Source: Steromphala cineraria (taxonomy: Eukaryota > Mollusca > Gastropoda > Trochida > Trochidae). Taken from it: a stretch of 64,000 nucleotides of DNA. The notes beneath the pieces are model-generated. The model did no database searches. It was given only the letters and a program-made list of their open reading frames with translations, and had not been told where the DNA came from. Where the stretch lies: contig OU744732.1 in assembly GCA_916613615.1 (NCBI GenBank), positions 52,863,727 to 52,927,726 on the forward strand, read 5' to 3'. The position numbers and the translations under genes are program-made. Positions 35,175 through 49,300 of this stretch are shown here, piece by piece (the stretch's first letter is position 1; every line of letters begins with the position of its first letter).

Positions 35175-35520
35175 TGAGATTATTACCCGAGGATGTGTGT
35201 CATACGACTTTTACCAAACGTGTGAATTTTTGCATAACCCGAGCGAGAGCGATTGTGATATACAAATTTGCACGAGTTTCGTAAATGTCATATGACACAC
35301 TGTCGATGATACTGATTTCTTTATTATCGATTCTTTTTTAATTTAACATCATAGAAACATCGAAGAAACGGGCCGCGACGGCTCACTACAGTGACGTCAC
35401 GAGCAATGGTGTTATGACGTCACAGGCGAATAAATACTTGAACTCGCGCTACAACAATCGTTGCTTGACAAAAGTGTTACGTGCACATGCTATCATGAAC
35501 CATATGGGTAATAAAGAAAT
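35175..35520. repeat. Foldback-family element, opposite orientation
   Basis: Same components as the 12.6-kb copy in reverse order: CGAGCGAGAGCG turn, GTCATATGACACA arms, then CTACAGTGACGTCACGAGCAA and GTGCACATG, ending CCATATGGGTAATAAAG. Confidence 0.7.
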
Positions 35521-35939
35521 ATCTTACACAAAAATTACCTGTCTGTTACGGAGATAGAGAATGTTAAATTACCTTCCAATTAAAACTGTTTTTAGGAAAC
35601 GGGTTAATGATTTCGTATTAAATTAGCGAAAGCGAGTTTGATACAAAATCATTCACGAAAAATAGTATAAAATGTAAGGAAGTTTTGTATTTTGTTCATT
35701 ACTTGCAGTTTAATTCAAGAGAACTTGCCGAAAGTTGTGACGGAGCGCTTTCATAGTGACACCAAAACCCACCATTGTGACGTCATACTTGCATCATGGT
35801 CTTACACTTATTTGATATTGCCGTATTATTTGAAGGCCTACATGAATGAAAACGAGGTATCAAGCCGCTCTTGTAAAAGGAGGCATCAGGTGAAGTCAAT
35901 TTCAGTAATATCGTGCAGTTATCAAGCCAGAATTCGGAA

Positions 35940-36240
35940 AGATCCAAAACATCTAACAATTTGACTGTATCTTTGTTCAATGCTCAATCGGTAAGAAATA
36001 AGGCCCTAACTCTCTACGATTACATTCTTGATATGGCCTTTGATGTTTACCATAACAGAAACTTGGCTTACTGGAAACGATGAATCTGTTCTTGCAGAAT
36101 TTGTTCCAAATGGTTATGGCATTATGCATAATAACAGACAATCTCGACGTGGTCACCACAGTGGTGGAGTTGCCTGTATTCCTATACTATCTATCGCACT
36201 AAAACAAGTGCAACCTAGGTCTTTTAAATCATTCTAACAT
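35940..36240 (+). pseudogene. LINE endonuclease-domain fragment
   Basis: Reads LFNAQSVRNKALTLYDYI in one frame, then ITETWLTGNDESVLAEFVPN and SGGVACI in another. The AQSVRNK and ETWL motifs mark the N-terminal apurinic endonuclease of CR1-type LINEs. One frameshift; both flanks lost. Confidence 0.75.
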
Positions 36241-37592
36241 ATACATACTACATGCAAAATTGGAAGTATAATGATCCGACTAGTAGTGGTATCGACCGCC
36301 TCAGTCAAATTTATTATTCTTATATTGTTTTATAGTTTTCAAGAATTTTCTGGGTTATGAAGTTCCATTGATATGTCTTTGTCCACATCTTGCAAAAGGC
36401 TTGATGCCTGGCTTTGAAACTGACGCGGGCGGATACCAGAAACAAGTTATAATTTCCTTTACCTAACCAAGATTTCCTGATCACTCGAAACGAACCTACA
36501 TGACATCACAAGAACCCAATGACCTATAGATCGCAAATTCCACAGGGCACAATCGCATATATCTAAAAGAGTGTTTAATCATTTAATCATGGTGTTGATG
36601 TCCATAAAGGGTCTTACGTCTTAACGGCTTGAATTCCAACACGAACATCATTTATATGAATTTCAGCCCAAACTAGACTATCAAGATGTACAACTGTTAT
36701 TTCTCAAAGCGTGATGTCACTTTTTAGTTTGTGATCAACAGATTTTCAAGATAATGTATCACATAACTCATTTTCGTCACGATTTATCCATATTCCATTT
36801 ATGTTGTTTTCTACAGATCTATGAGTAAAAATGGCATAGATGACCAACCTAAGGTGTTGTGGATGTCAAATAATCCAAATTTTCTCAAGTTTTATTTAGT
36901 TTCACATATTTTTCACATCAATGACCATATTGATATTATAACATTATTTCAGGTATCCAAATAAACTCAAAAAAATGTTCATCTAAAAAACTTTGAAAGT
37001 GAATATAATTATTCTACCACTAGTGACTTCAAATGAAAGTTAAATTAAAGCGACAATACGAAACTAGCTAACAGTTTCTCGCAAAGGTATTTCATATTTT
37101 ATAAAAAACATTTCCATGGATATGTTTTTTCGAATTCACAAAACAGCAATTAAATTAACACGATTAGTTTAAGCCTCTGCAACAAAACTAATTACTTTAC
37201 AATACTTTTGCGCCTCTCCTGTGTTTTTAGGATATCAAAACAACTAGATGACCTACTTTATACCCCGGCTCCACACCCGGGGGAGTATACAGACTTATTA
37301 CCCGGATGGATAATTAAGTTAGACGTTATTGGTGACAAGTTCTTGTAACCTCTTAAATAAGTTTTCAGTAGAACATTATTCGCAGCACGTTCATAGTCAA
37401 TCGTAAGATATATGGACCCTCACACAATGTACTGACTGAACATGTGAATTAACTTAAATATACATAAAAGTAGTAGTTACATTTCAAGGCACAATAACAG
37501 CACCGTTATCCAGTTTTTGAGACGCGAAAGTCAAGCAAAAATCCTAATTGAGACCGCATAAGAATTTGACTCACACAGGGGTTTGAATCTCG
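36241..37592. other. Intergenic DNA, nothing recognised
   Basis: AT-rich; searched on the minus strand for CLC-6 CBS2 coding without success. Confidence 0.55.
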
Positions 37593-37672
37593 TAGCGTAA
37601 TTCTCTATCTGTCATATAGAATACACTTCTGTATTCTATACAACAGATAGAGAATTACGCTATAATCTTAAA
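37593..37672. repeat. Short hairpin repeat
   Basis: An 80-bp palindrome: TAGCGTAATTCTCTATCTGT opposite ACAGATAGAGAATTACGCTA, with inner arms ATAGAATAC and GTATTCTAT. Confidence 0.75.
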
Positions 37673-38005
37673 TTTTGACCGATTTCGTCCAAATTTGAAA
37701 TGTAGGTTTATCACAACAAATGAAAACAATATATGAGTGCAAAAGTTTGAAAAAAATCATAGGGTCCACTCCGAGATTCGAACCCATGTGATTTGACGTA
37801 TGTAACCTTTGTCCGGTTTTGGATCATGGTCGCAACTTCAAGCCTTCTTCTTGTCAATAAGCTTTGAAATGCTTCTTTCAAAGTAACGGTCCAATTTCTC
37901 GATCAGGTGACACTATTGGAACCGATTGGCATTTACGACCTCGACAACTCACGTTTGCAAGTTAAAATGTATTTATCAATATCATCTAATTTCCTTAACT
38001 TCTGT

Positions 38006-38363
38006 CAAGCTGCGTATCTAAAGGTTGTTCACATACCTTCGTATTCTAGTGCAATATCATGTAATTTGTAAGATCTTTGAGGCATCATATCATTGTAAAA
38101 ACGAAACTGATAATGATGAAATTTCACTGCATAAGTTGAGATTCAGTTTGCGTTGACATATTCGTATGTCATACCTAGCAGATAGTTGTAACAAATTTGG
38201 CAGGCCATTGAACTGACCAGGGGTCAAAATTGCGAAAATACTCATTTCTATTTTGCTCTACAAAATCCTTCATAAGTGATCAACAGCTTAAGATCTTATT
38301 CATATTACATGATATTTTCACTCAGATCACAGCAGGTGAACAAACTTATGGTATGCAGCTGTA
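38006..38363. mobile_element. CAGCTG-ended TIR element, copy 2 (short)
   Basis: Left end CAAGCTGCGTATCTAAAGG and right end CTTATGGTATGCAGCTGTA are inverted copies of each other. About 358 bp, with part of the interior deleted relative to the copies at 49.9 and 60.3 kb. Confidence 0.75.
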
Positions 38364-38939
38364 CTAGAGATTATGGGACTGAATTTAACAAGTAGGCTAA
38401 CCTATGTTAATCTTTACGAACAATATCCTAGAATAATATGATTCATCTTGAAGGACAAACTCAGTCATTCCAATAGCCCATTCGAACTTCCATACAACAG
38501 TTTGAATTGGTGATAGGAGAGATTTTGTTATGGAAAACGTAGGCAATATTAATATTCCTTTATTAATCTATCATAATTTCATAATTCATCAACTATTTAT
38601 GACAGATCAACTGAGCGATAATTTCAGAGTGTTAACAGCACTTGTATCCTATTTTTATGATCGGTATTTCAACAAGTGCCTATTAAAATCATTTATGAAT
38701 TGTCCTACCCTTTAACGTATCTAAGATTATATCAATATAAATCTAAATATGATTATCGAATGGTGCTAGATAAACTTATATAGGATCACGTGACAAGGAT
38801 GATTTACTCTTGTTAATTTATCTCTCATCGAAAAGAACATTTGACATTTCACGTAAAAACATTAAAACCAAATTTTATGAAGTTGAGTTGTGTATTTCAG
38901 TATGTTTACAAATGGCAATAAATATATATCATCTTCTAC
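38364..38939. other. Intergenic DNA, nothing recognised
   Basis: AT-rich, no supported coding or repeat. Confidence 0.55.
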
Positions 38940-39303
38940 TTAAAGGGGCAGTAGCACGTTTTTAGGGGGAATATAAGGTGATGTCAGGAAAATGAAAATA
39001 AATGGTTCCAATCTTTAGACAATGTATAAAAACTAAATGGAGTAGTAATAAATCAAATATACAATGTAAAGTTAAGCCATGCGATTCCTTTTCTTACACA
39101 AAATGAATTAAAGGTGTTCACACAAAAATGGCTGCCAATGGATTTTATGTGAATCCTCATACTTTGTTCTCTGACTACGGATGATTGGTTTGTGTTATGA
39201 GATTTATGATACTATCAAAGTAATACATTTAGCATTAACTTATAGTTATCAGTGAAAAATTGAAAATATAAAATTGTCAAAAAACGTGCTACTGCCCCTT
39301 TAA
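38940..39303 (-). mobile_element. TTAA MITE, copy 12 (reverse)
   Basis: A 364-bp copy with both inverted ends and TTAA borders. Confidence 0.9.
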
Positions 39304-39892
39304 GGGTGAGATATGATTGATATTAGAGTATAAAGTTTACATTGATCGTACTGAAATATTTCTAAGGAGGTTAATCATAGAATCCGTGATGGCAGAATTT
39401 GACTCGTCGTTAGTGACGTCAACGATGACATCATTGTAGATGTTTAACCTTATTAATGTAATTTAGCTCCACTGCATTGATGCATTTACAACAGACAACA
39501 GACGTTTCGTTTCTTGTGTCGTTCTCAAGCAGAGATACGTCGCATACAATGAACAAAGAAGTTGTCATCCATATATTCCTCAGCATTATTTCATAATCCT
39601 TTTCGATACATTAAATTTTGTAGTGCAATACAGGGGAAGTATAACGTTTTTCACAAAAGATATTTCTCCAAATTGCACAACATTAGTTTATGCCGAGTTT
39701 ATTATCTTTCGAAGGTCAAATTCATTGCTAAGCCCGTTGTCCGTAGTCGTTATAATTAAGTATCAAGCAAAACTTTTGAAGTAAGGACATTGATTGCAAA
39801 AACATCACGGTTCGTTCAATTTGAAATTGCTATTGTATCATAAAAACATATCTTATCTTTAAAACAGGTGCTACTTCACCATTTGATTTAAC

Positions 39893-40238
39893 TTCAAGTG
39901 GCAGTAGCACGTTTTTTGATAATTTTATATTTTAAAATTTTCACTGAAAATTGTACGTTAATGCTAAATGTATTATTTTGAAAGTATCATAAATCTCATT
40001 ACACAAGCCAATCAGCCATAGTCAGAAGACAAAGTATCAAGTTCAACATAAAGTCCATTGGCGGCCATTTTATGTGAACACCTTTAATTCATTTTGTGTA
40101 AGAAAAGGAATCGCATGGCTAAACTTTACATTTCATATTTGAATTACTACTGCTTCATTGTTTTCAATAGGAACCATTAATTTTCATTTTCCTGACATCA
40201 CCTTACATTCCCCTAAAAACGTGCTTCTGTCCCTTTAA
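39893..40238 (+). mobile_element. TTAA MITE, copy 13 (forward)
   Basis: The left terminus is damaged (CTTCAAGTGGCAGTAGCACG); the right end is GTGCTTCTGTCCCTTTAA. It ends 28 bases from the last recognised CLC-6 exon. Confidence 0.85.
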
Positions 40239-40266
40239 ATTGAATAAAAATAACTCATTTACATAC

Positions 40267-40316
40267 TTCTCTTCTGTAGATTCCCCTTGGTTGACAAAGG
40301 ATCCAACATCCCCGCT
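40267..40316 (-). CDS. CLCN6: Probable CLCN6 exon o (CBS1-CBS2 linker)
   Basis: A 50-base exon with correct phase encodes [16 protein letters not shown] and two bases of a Lys codon. Acceptor ATATATTTTCAG and donor GAA|GTATGTAA are strong. The linker is poorly conserved in the family, so support is splice signals, phase and position only. It is the last CLC-6 exon I could find; CBS2 and the C-terminus are missing from what I could read to the left. Confidence 0.62.
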
Positions 40317-43300
40317 CTGAAAATATATAGAGATTATTGACATAATCAAAAATATATAAAAGTACTTTTTATCCATTTTTATGGTGTAGTTAAAACAGTT
40401 TACATATGTTGAAAATGAAGTTATTGAATTTTGATGAAAAAAAACTATCTGCCCGAGATGGCGAATTTCGCAGTGTCCGAAAACGATTTTTTATGTCAAA
40501 TATGCTTGAACTTGATGTAATAAGTGACTATATATAAATTGGATAGAATTTGATGTCTAATCATCAAACATCAAGTTAACGTGAATAAAGGAATATAGCA
40601 ACTTTTTGAACCGGAACCTAGTGAGAAATGTAGATTTTGTAGAAATATATGTATATGAATTTTGAAGTAGTAGTTTTCGGTTTATCTGTCAGCTAGAATT
40701 TGACCGTTTCAATTGTCAAGACTTTCAAGCGTATATAAAATAATGTTATTTTATTCTTTAGAAATTTAACAATTATATCTTTTAAACGAAATAGTTTCCT
40801 TAGATTATATTTTATCAATTGTTCCCAATCACATGATAACCAAAAATTTTACCATTAAATTATCAAAAGAAATCCAACGTTTAAAAATGTGTCTTTACTT
40901 TTTGTATGAATAGCTATAAATCTTTGGACGAAGCCAAGGGAGATAATTGATGTGTATTACACATGTCGTGGACCGCTGTGAAACAAATTGATGTCAATTG
41001 CATGTGTTGATATACAGAGCACGTGCGACTCACATGGTCAATTTCTGAAATTGGTTGCTTTCTGGCATCACTGGTTGCTATGGTAACCACGGGAAAAACG
41101 TTATGGGCGGTTGTTTTGAGTATTCTTATTAGAGATGACACTCGCGTCTTGGGAAATATGAAGGATAATTTTTTGTCCATTATATCCTTTGCTTTTAATC
41201 TGAAAATAATAGAAACAGATTTAGAACAGTTGGAGCATGAACGATCGTGACAGCGCTTTTAAAACGTACATACAAGTTTTTCTCACGTTCATGTGATTGA
41301 TACACGCATGGCGAATGCAGTTTTTATAAGATGGCTCGATGTTAAGCGAAACCTTTATCCAAATATTTAGCATTTAATTTAATCATAAAAATATAAGAAA
41401 GAACACATAGTGTTTCAAGTACTTTGGTACATAATGGTATATTGATCAAATATTTCATAGGTTTATGATTATACTTAAAATTGTTAATTGCCATATCAAA
41501 TAACATATGACTCTGGAAGATGTAATATGATACAAATGTTTACATTTAGTATATACAAAGACAATCTTCACGTTATGTTTAATATCAAAGATAGAATGAA
41601 CAGTTAAAACAATCTAGTACTATCTACATAAAAAAACAGGTCACCAAACAAAAACAGTTAATTGATAAATATTGATAAAAGGTCAACACATTGCAAATTA
41701 TTTTATCCATAAGGCTTCAGGGATTATTGGCAATGACTTCTTTCCAGTTGTAATCGTTTTAACATGTTTTGATATGATTTTGTGATAAACAAGTATCTTG
41801 AGCATCTCTCACCATTTTCAAAGAAATACAACAAATGGACGCCACACTTAAAAGTAAAAAAGTTCTCCTTCAACTAACTAGGAGACACCATACACATTGA
41901 GTCGATAAAGGTCATTATCTTTATATCATTACATGGGTTTATGATAATTGAAGAATCGAGTTCTTTAGAAATACCTGCTGTCAATAACTTATTTGTTATG
42001 TGCATATAAGTATGTGCATGGTCTTTTCACAAGAATTTGCATTTACTTCAGTTTTAATGTGATTTAATTTTATTTTTTGGTGTATTGATGTGATATTAAA
42101 CGACTACAGTGTCTCATAGGCCATATGGCCGGGTACTTTTTACAATCTGTATATGTTTTTATGTATTGTATCTTATTTTAAAGGACGTGACACTTAAACA
42201 AACATTTTTTTCTCTCTCTCTCTCTGTAATGCTGCAGATAGGGTGATCGCAATAATAAAAGTAGGAAAACGTGTATAACGAAAAATCAAGAAATTGGTTA
42301 TTACGGTACAACGTGTCTCTCTGCTTACCTGAAGGTTTCCTTTGGCGCCTCCCACTCTAAGAGAGGAACCCCCTTCAGTGAGATATGTATATCGTACAGG
42401 CCCTCGTTAAATAGGTCACCGGACCACTTGGCTACCTGTGTAATTAAGGCAAATTACAGGTAATAATGTATTATGTTGTCAGGTGTACATTTAGATTAAT
42501 ATTTATATATTATACACTTAAAAATCAAAACGAGAGATAACTCCATGTACAATGTTTTGGACTAAATGCTTACAAGCACGTTTTAGACAATGATTCATCT
42601 CCTTCATGTGTTCTTTGTTTTAATAATTGTCCAGAGACTGTCCTTCATTATGTTGTTGAATGTGAGGGGCATAAAAATCATCGTGAAGAACTCAGAGTGG
42701 TTGTTTTGTCCAAATCAAATAATTTCTCTCTAATATCTCCTCTTGATAAAAATTTAATTTTTGGCGAAGTCCAAAGATCAGTTTTAAATTTTGTCAAGAA
42801 CACTGGCAAATAACATCTTTTACTCCATTTTAACTTTTACATGTTTTTAATAAACTCTCAATAATCACTCCTACTGCCGGGCGGATGTAGGTCATCTTTG
42901 GCCCAAACATCGCCCTTAATTTCACCTACCTACCTATACCTACCTAGTCAGGAGAGTGTATATTTGATATATAACAGTGGGTGAGTTGGAGTTTTACTCT
43001 ACTTGCGAAATATTGTAAGCCATTAGCGGCGTTTTCACTAAAAGTGAGTGAGTGAGTTATTGTTTAGCGCCGCTTGGGCAATATTGCAGCCATTAGCGGC
43101 GAGAAAGTTAATGAAACTGGTTTTCACTAGAAAACCTATAAACTTATAACTATATATTCAAAGTACAAACAATGCTGGTTATTTGGGACAGACGTTTTAT
43201 AATATAACGACCATTTTTTGTAAAATGAAACTGCAGGCTTCGCAGAACACATATAACACTAAACCTTATGTACTTTGGGGTTATTAAATTTGAAAGGTCT

Positions 43301-46300
43301 AGGTCAATTAAAGTCCTTTTGGTTCCAAATCGTACCGATGACTTCAATACAATTTAATGAGATGTGCAACATAAATCATAAAGATCGTTTCTTAAACAAC
43401 TTTTTTTATGACATCACGAATTTTAGATGACGAGTTGGTATATTTACATAAATATGAAATATTGAATTATTTTTTATTTGTTAAGTTAATATTGAATTCA
43501 TCGGTACGATTTTGAAACAAATACAAGGTCAGGTTAGAGACAGTCTAAGTAAACCTAGCCTCAATATCATCCGTTTCACAGCCCGCGTATCGAATTGACC
43601 AATCAGAACTCAGCTTACCAAGCCACAATAGTCTGCCTTCGCACGTATAACGTTGGAGGGTCAAATGTCGCAGAAAGGTCGGCTGACGCGACCCTCTCCT
43701 AGAGCTTTCTAGACTCAGTATAGGAGTGAAACGGATAATTTTGAGGCTAGGTTTACTTAGACTGGTTTAGAGAAACCCTTTGTAACAGTAATCAGTTTAG
43801 AAACCCATCGAAGTACGAATTATTTCAATGAGGTTGGAACGTACCATCAGTGTTATCATCAAGGGGAGGCCATAACTGATCTCATTGGTTGATTCGATCA
43901 AGATCACAGTGAGGCTGATCGTCATTCTGACCACGCCCCCTAGAAAAGACGCTGCACCAATCAGCGCAAAGGTTCCAGAATATACACTTTTATATCCGAT
44001 ATAGCTGAAAATACATCATAAAGAACAATTAAGTTCAAATAACGTTAGTAATGTTGCATGTCATTTTCGCTTTGAGGTTTTGAACGTTAACCTTTAATAC
44101 ATGTAATAAAATAACCTCGCAGCGAAAATGCATAAAATGTGACTTTCAAACATGCCATTCAGGAATTGAAAGTACACCATAAATGCAAACATAGAGTAAT
44201 AAAGAAGAAGTTAAAGAAACACCTCAGACATAAACACTGACATTTGGAGAATACACATCTAGCTCCCAAAGAGATTATTATAACCCTTTTAACGACATTT
44301 GTACTTTTACTCGTAAAAAACGCTGCTTTTAAAACTATGTCGTACAAACGGTGATGTTTAATAGAGTGTATAGTTTTATATTGTGGTATCTATTCTTTGC
44401 TTTTGGTCTTTCTTCATAACAGTCAGAATAATTTGGGATATATTCATATTTCAATCCTTAAAGGGGCAGTAGCACGTTTTTAGGGGGAATATAGGGTGAT
44501 GTCAGGAATATGTAAATTAACGGTTCCAATTGAAAGACATTGTATTTAAACTAAATGGAGCAGTAATAATTCAAATATATAACGTAAAGTTTAGCCATGC
44601 GATTGCTTTTTCTTACAAAAAGTGAATAAAAGGTGTTCACACAAAATGGCCGCCAATGGATTTTATGTGAATCTTCATACTTTGTCCTCTGACCATGGAT
44701 GATTGGCTTATGTAATGAGATTTATGACACTGTCAATATAATACATTTAGCATTAACTTACAATTATGGGTGAAAATTTTAAAATATAAAATTATCAAAA
44801 AACGTGCTACTGCCCCTTTAAATATTACTTAATATGTATCGATACTCTCATGTCAAGTTCCATTACTTATACCGGTACTACTCATGAGTAACGAGCATGC
44901 AGTTGACACTGGCGTTATACAAAAAGTCATCATCATCATCATCATCACCATCATCACCACCATCATCATAATACGTTATCTATGATAGCATACTTGCGAA
45001 GTGGTGGGATTCATTTTGTATATTTGTAAAAATACCAATGTACATATTTACATAAACAAGAGAAGCATCCCGAACCCCTTTGAACATTTCTGGATCCGCC
45101 ACTGATACTAAATAACAACACGTAGCTGAGACTTACTTTGTGAGAAACGTACCAACCAGTCGACCGTAAGCAGCGCCACATAGTAGTGAGGGCACGAACA
45201 AGCCACTAGGAACGGTAACTCCGTATGTCCAACAGGAAAGGAAGAAGAAACAGAGGAAGAACACGCCAAGTGATTGCATACTGAACGTTCCTGAAGGGAG
45301 AACACATAACCGGTGTAATATGAATAACAGGATTTCTAATCGTAATATCATCATTGTGTGTTTCATCGAAATATGCCATCACAATTTTTTTACATCATCA
45401 AACATTATATTATTGCATCATAAATATGACAACGTAACAGTACTTCAGAGCATTCCCATAATTCAGTGCAGGGCTATATGTTACTTTTTAGTAGAAATGA
45501 TTCAAGGCAGAGTGAATCGACGAAAAATCATGTGTTTATCTTAAGATCTTATAACAATTTTGGAATATTATGAATTCATTTAACAAAGTCATACTTAATG
45601 ACTTGTAAACCCGACCCAAGTTTAACGCAAATGATAGCGTAACAGAGTTTAACCCAAGTTTTCATTTCATTTCATTTCGTTTTAACATAGAAAAACTGGG
45701 GATAAAATCTATTCGGGCTAAAGGTAACATTTGTAAGAGGCAATGAACCATCCGAACATGTGATCGATGAAAAGGTTAAGTTTATTATATATCTATATGA
45801 TATATTATCATACCTTCTTGGTGAAAGAGCTGTTTGATGGCAACTTCTTGAGGATTGAAGAATAGAGTGGCCATGTCGTTATAGTAACCGTCCTCGCAGA
45901 AATATGTCCGGACTCCTTCCTTGGTGTTGTTAAGTGATGTCTGAATCATGAGAATACAATGGGAATACAATACGAACACACGAAGCAAAAAATTGAATGA
46001 GGCAATAAAATATTAATTCCAAAACACATTTTCCTTAATTCTTTGATTAATTGCTTAATTGATACCGATCAATTAGGAGAGAAATAGTGGCCGAAAGAGC
46101 TTACAGTCCATAGATTTATAGTCCATAAATCATATAGTCCAAAGAGTCATAGTTCATAGGGTCATACTCCATAAAGTTAACGTCCAAAGAGTCAAAATCA
46201 AAAGAGTTACATCCATGGAGTCAAACTCAGCCGAGTCATATTCCATACCCATGGGGTAAAGAAACAAAAGTTTAAGATTTTTACCAATAGTTCAAATAGC

Positions 46301-49300
46301 AATTTTTACATGATACGTTTAAAAACATTCCTATGGATACTTGACAAAAAAAATAAGGGATATATAAAACAATTTGAATTATGTCTAAAGTATGTTTCTT
46401 CATTAACTACCGAAATATCAATCCCAAAATTATAATATAAAAAAGTCGTTATGTCCATTATTGGCCGTCTAACGGCTTTTCGGAACTGGCGTATAGTAAC
46501 AAGAGTAACAGGAACCAAATATGTTCAAATGTAAGTCCGTTCAAATGTAACAAAACAAGCAAGGCTTCTTACGATGGCCGGAAGTTGTCGACATTCTCCG
46601 AGTGTCATGGCGGCAGTGAAAGCGACTGTTGTTGTCACCATAGCAACGAGCATAGCTTCCAGGACCCTAACAATAAATGATGCAAATCTCATTCATGTTG
46701 AAACAGACGTATCAGAAAAACAAGAATTTTACCTATTTATAAATCCAAATTTTAAACGCAAAATGCTTCCAATTTCAAATTAGAAACTGCATTTCCGCCA
46801 ACCATGATAAATAAACAAGTTAAACAAGTAACCAAATCTGTAGTGTCTAAGAATAGTCACAAATTTCAGGAATTCGATGTAGTTTCAAATAAACTTATAT
46901 TATCAAAGACATTTTCATCCAATACTGTTAATTTGATTTCATTTACATGCAAAAGCTGCCATCAAAACCTCCAATTTTTGGCAGGTCAGTTTCAAAATGC
47001 TCACTAAGCTCTGTCTAGACCCATGTATTACCACAGTTACAGTAAATCGTAAAGAATAATCAATCTTTATATCGTCATTTTATATCTGAATTTAATTTCT
47101 ACCTCAATGTCAAATTTTATTCATAATACCTTCAAAACGTCAGATAATGCCAATAACGAGTTCTAGAAATGAATACACTAGCCTGAAATTGATAAAAAAC
47201 GGTGTTCTATCCTTCATTTAAACATAATCTTTAATAGTAAGTATATTGTAAACATAGAAAGTTCTAAAGTTGCAAAGTCATCATATTTGAATGTCAATAA
47301 AGCTTACTGAGTAATCCTTGTTCATTTATATTAAGGTGAAACCTGCAAGCATTTACTGGAGATAGCGATTTTTATGGATTATCAACTTCTTTATTGTAGA
47401 ATGTAGCGACGTTTCGTTATAGATTCTTATACCGTTTCAAGCTTGAAATAAAATTCTACAATAAAAAAGTTGATAATCCAGAAAACTTCTTGTCTTCTTA
47501 TAAAAAATGTGACGGAAGTAATGATAGAAATTATGCTTTTCATTTTACAAACATGTAAATATTACTTACTTATATACCTTGTGCTTTGTGTGACAGTGTT
47601 TCATCCTATGAACAGTCAATGCTTTGTTGACAAGATTAAAGATGGCGCCGAGTAGACCCCCAACAAAGCCCATGAGAATAAAAACAAATAGATCGAGAGC
47701 ATTCCATAAACGACAATTTCCTGAGTCTTCACTTTGACACTGAAAAATAGTAAAATCGTATTATATCAATATAAAATCGTTCAACAATCGGTTGTCATTA
47801 AAGACTAAAACTGAACATGTGGATAAATGAAATTGAAAATTCAAGTGACACTTGGGATTTGACATACATCAAAGTGGACGAATATCCGATATATGTTTAT
47901 ATATAAATTGAAAGGTAAATGGGCATTTATTTCATACGTTATTTCTTGAAATATGTTGAAACCAAATTCCAATGTGTATGAAAACCAGTTTCACACCAAC
48001 TTCATAAAATAGTATCTAATTCAAACGTCAATATTAGTTTCATTATGAAAATCAGTTTCACACCAACTTCATAAAATAGTATCTTATTCAAACGTCAATA
48101 TTAGTTTTTTTATGAACGATTGACATTTTCGGGGTTTTTTTTAACTTGAAAAAAAGTATTTCCATTTTTTCACAAAGATTACTAAAATAGCTCTTTACCA
48201 AGTTTCCTCATCACAGCGAGGGAACTGAAACGATACACCAAAGGGGAAATTAAACCAATTTAATCAGTTCTACTAATTTGTTGAAATAAGAGACTCTGTT
48301 TCTAATCATTTTCATTTTAAAAAGTCATACCTTGAATTCACCAAAATTGATCAAGCCAGGCAAATAAAAGAATCCCCAATTATTGCTGTCGAGGCCGGAG
48401 AGAAAGAAGTTCAGGGAAAATGTGGCGGCCATTGAACAGAAAAACTGAAATGTACAAAAGGCAACTTGAGATCAGACTGAAATCATTGAGATTTGCGTTT
48501 TTGAAAAATCACAACTAGAAATAGCTTTAGTCGACATCTCAAACATCTTGATGTGTTAGAAGATACCATGACCTCTATGGCTCAGATGGTAAAGCGGCGG
48601 GCTCTCACTTGGAGAATCTAGGTTCGAATCCTGATAATGGAAATCTGTTATGCTCCATTGGACAATAATTAGAAATTCCATATTCGAATCCTTCTAAAAA
48701 TCACTAAATAAATTTAATATTCTGGTTTTTACGTGGTGTCCGGTAATGTTCTCAAATAACACTATCTCATGTGTGCCTAATAAAAAGATCATTAATAACT
48801 CAAGGAGTTTGTGGACGGGGATTTGTTTGGTTCTTATAATTTCTATTATCATTATATATCGTTCTGCTTTGAACGTCATTGGCATTATTTTTATATTAAC
48901 CAAAAAAATGTATATGATAAATACTTTTTTTCAATGGTTTTATCAAAACACTCGTATGTGTATCCGTGGAAACCAAATTCCTAGGTCCAATTTACATAAG
49001 TTATAACCTAACAACTCGTTACTCATTTTCAATGCTTTCAACATAGCTTTCAGAAGGGTTTCAATCATAAACCTGACTTCATATTATCGCTATACAATGA
49101 TTAACTTTAAAATGACACTTTCCTAGTCACTAGTCGAAACTGCTTGATCAAATGACAATATGAAGTTTTGCAAATGTGACCCTGCGACAACCCTAGAAGT
49201 GAATCAAAATACCCTAATGTAAATAAACAAAGTAAAGGAATATCACCCGAAGGTCATTTGTTTTATCCTCGTTTGGATCATCTTTACATCGCCTATTGTG

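Noticed and set aside
39340..39480. Possible CLC-6 CBS2 exon (IVDVT-like translation)
   Set aside because: Only a four- to five-residue match; stops appear in frame and there are no suitable splice sites.
47570..47580. Exon h donor at 47577 (AAG|GTATAT)
   Set aside because: It leaves phase 0, which cannot join exon i in frame; the GTAAGTAA donor eight bases on restores Lys-Val-Tyr-Lys-Val-Leu-Glu.
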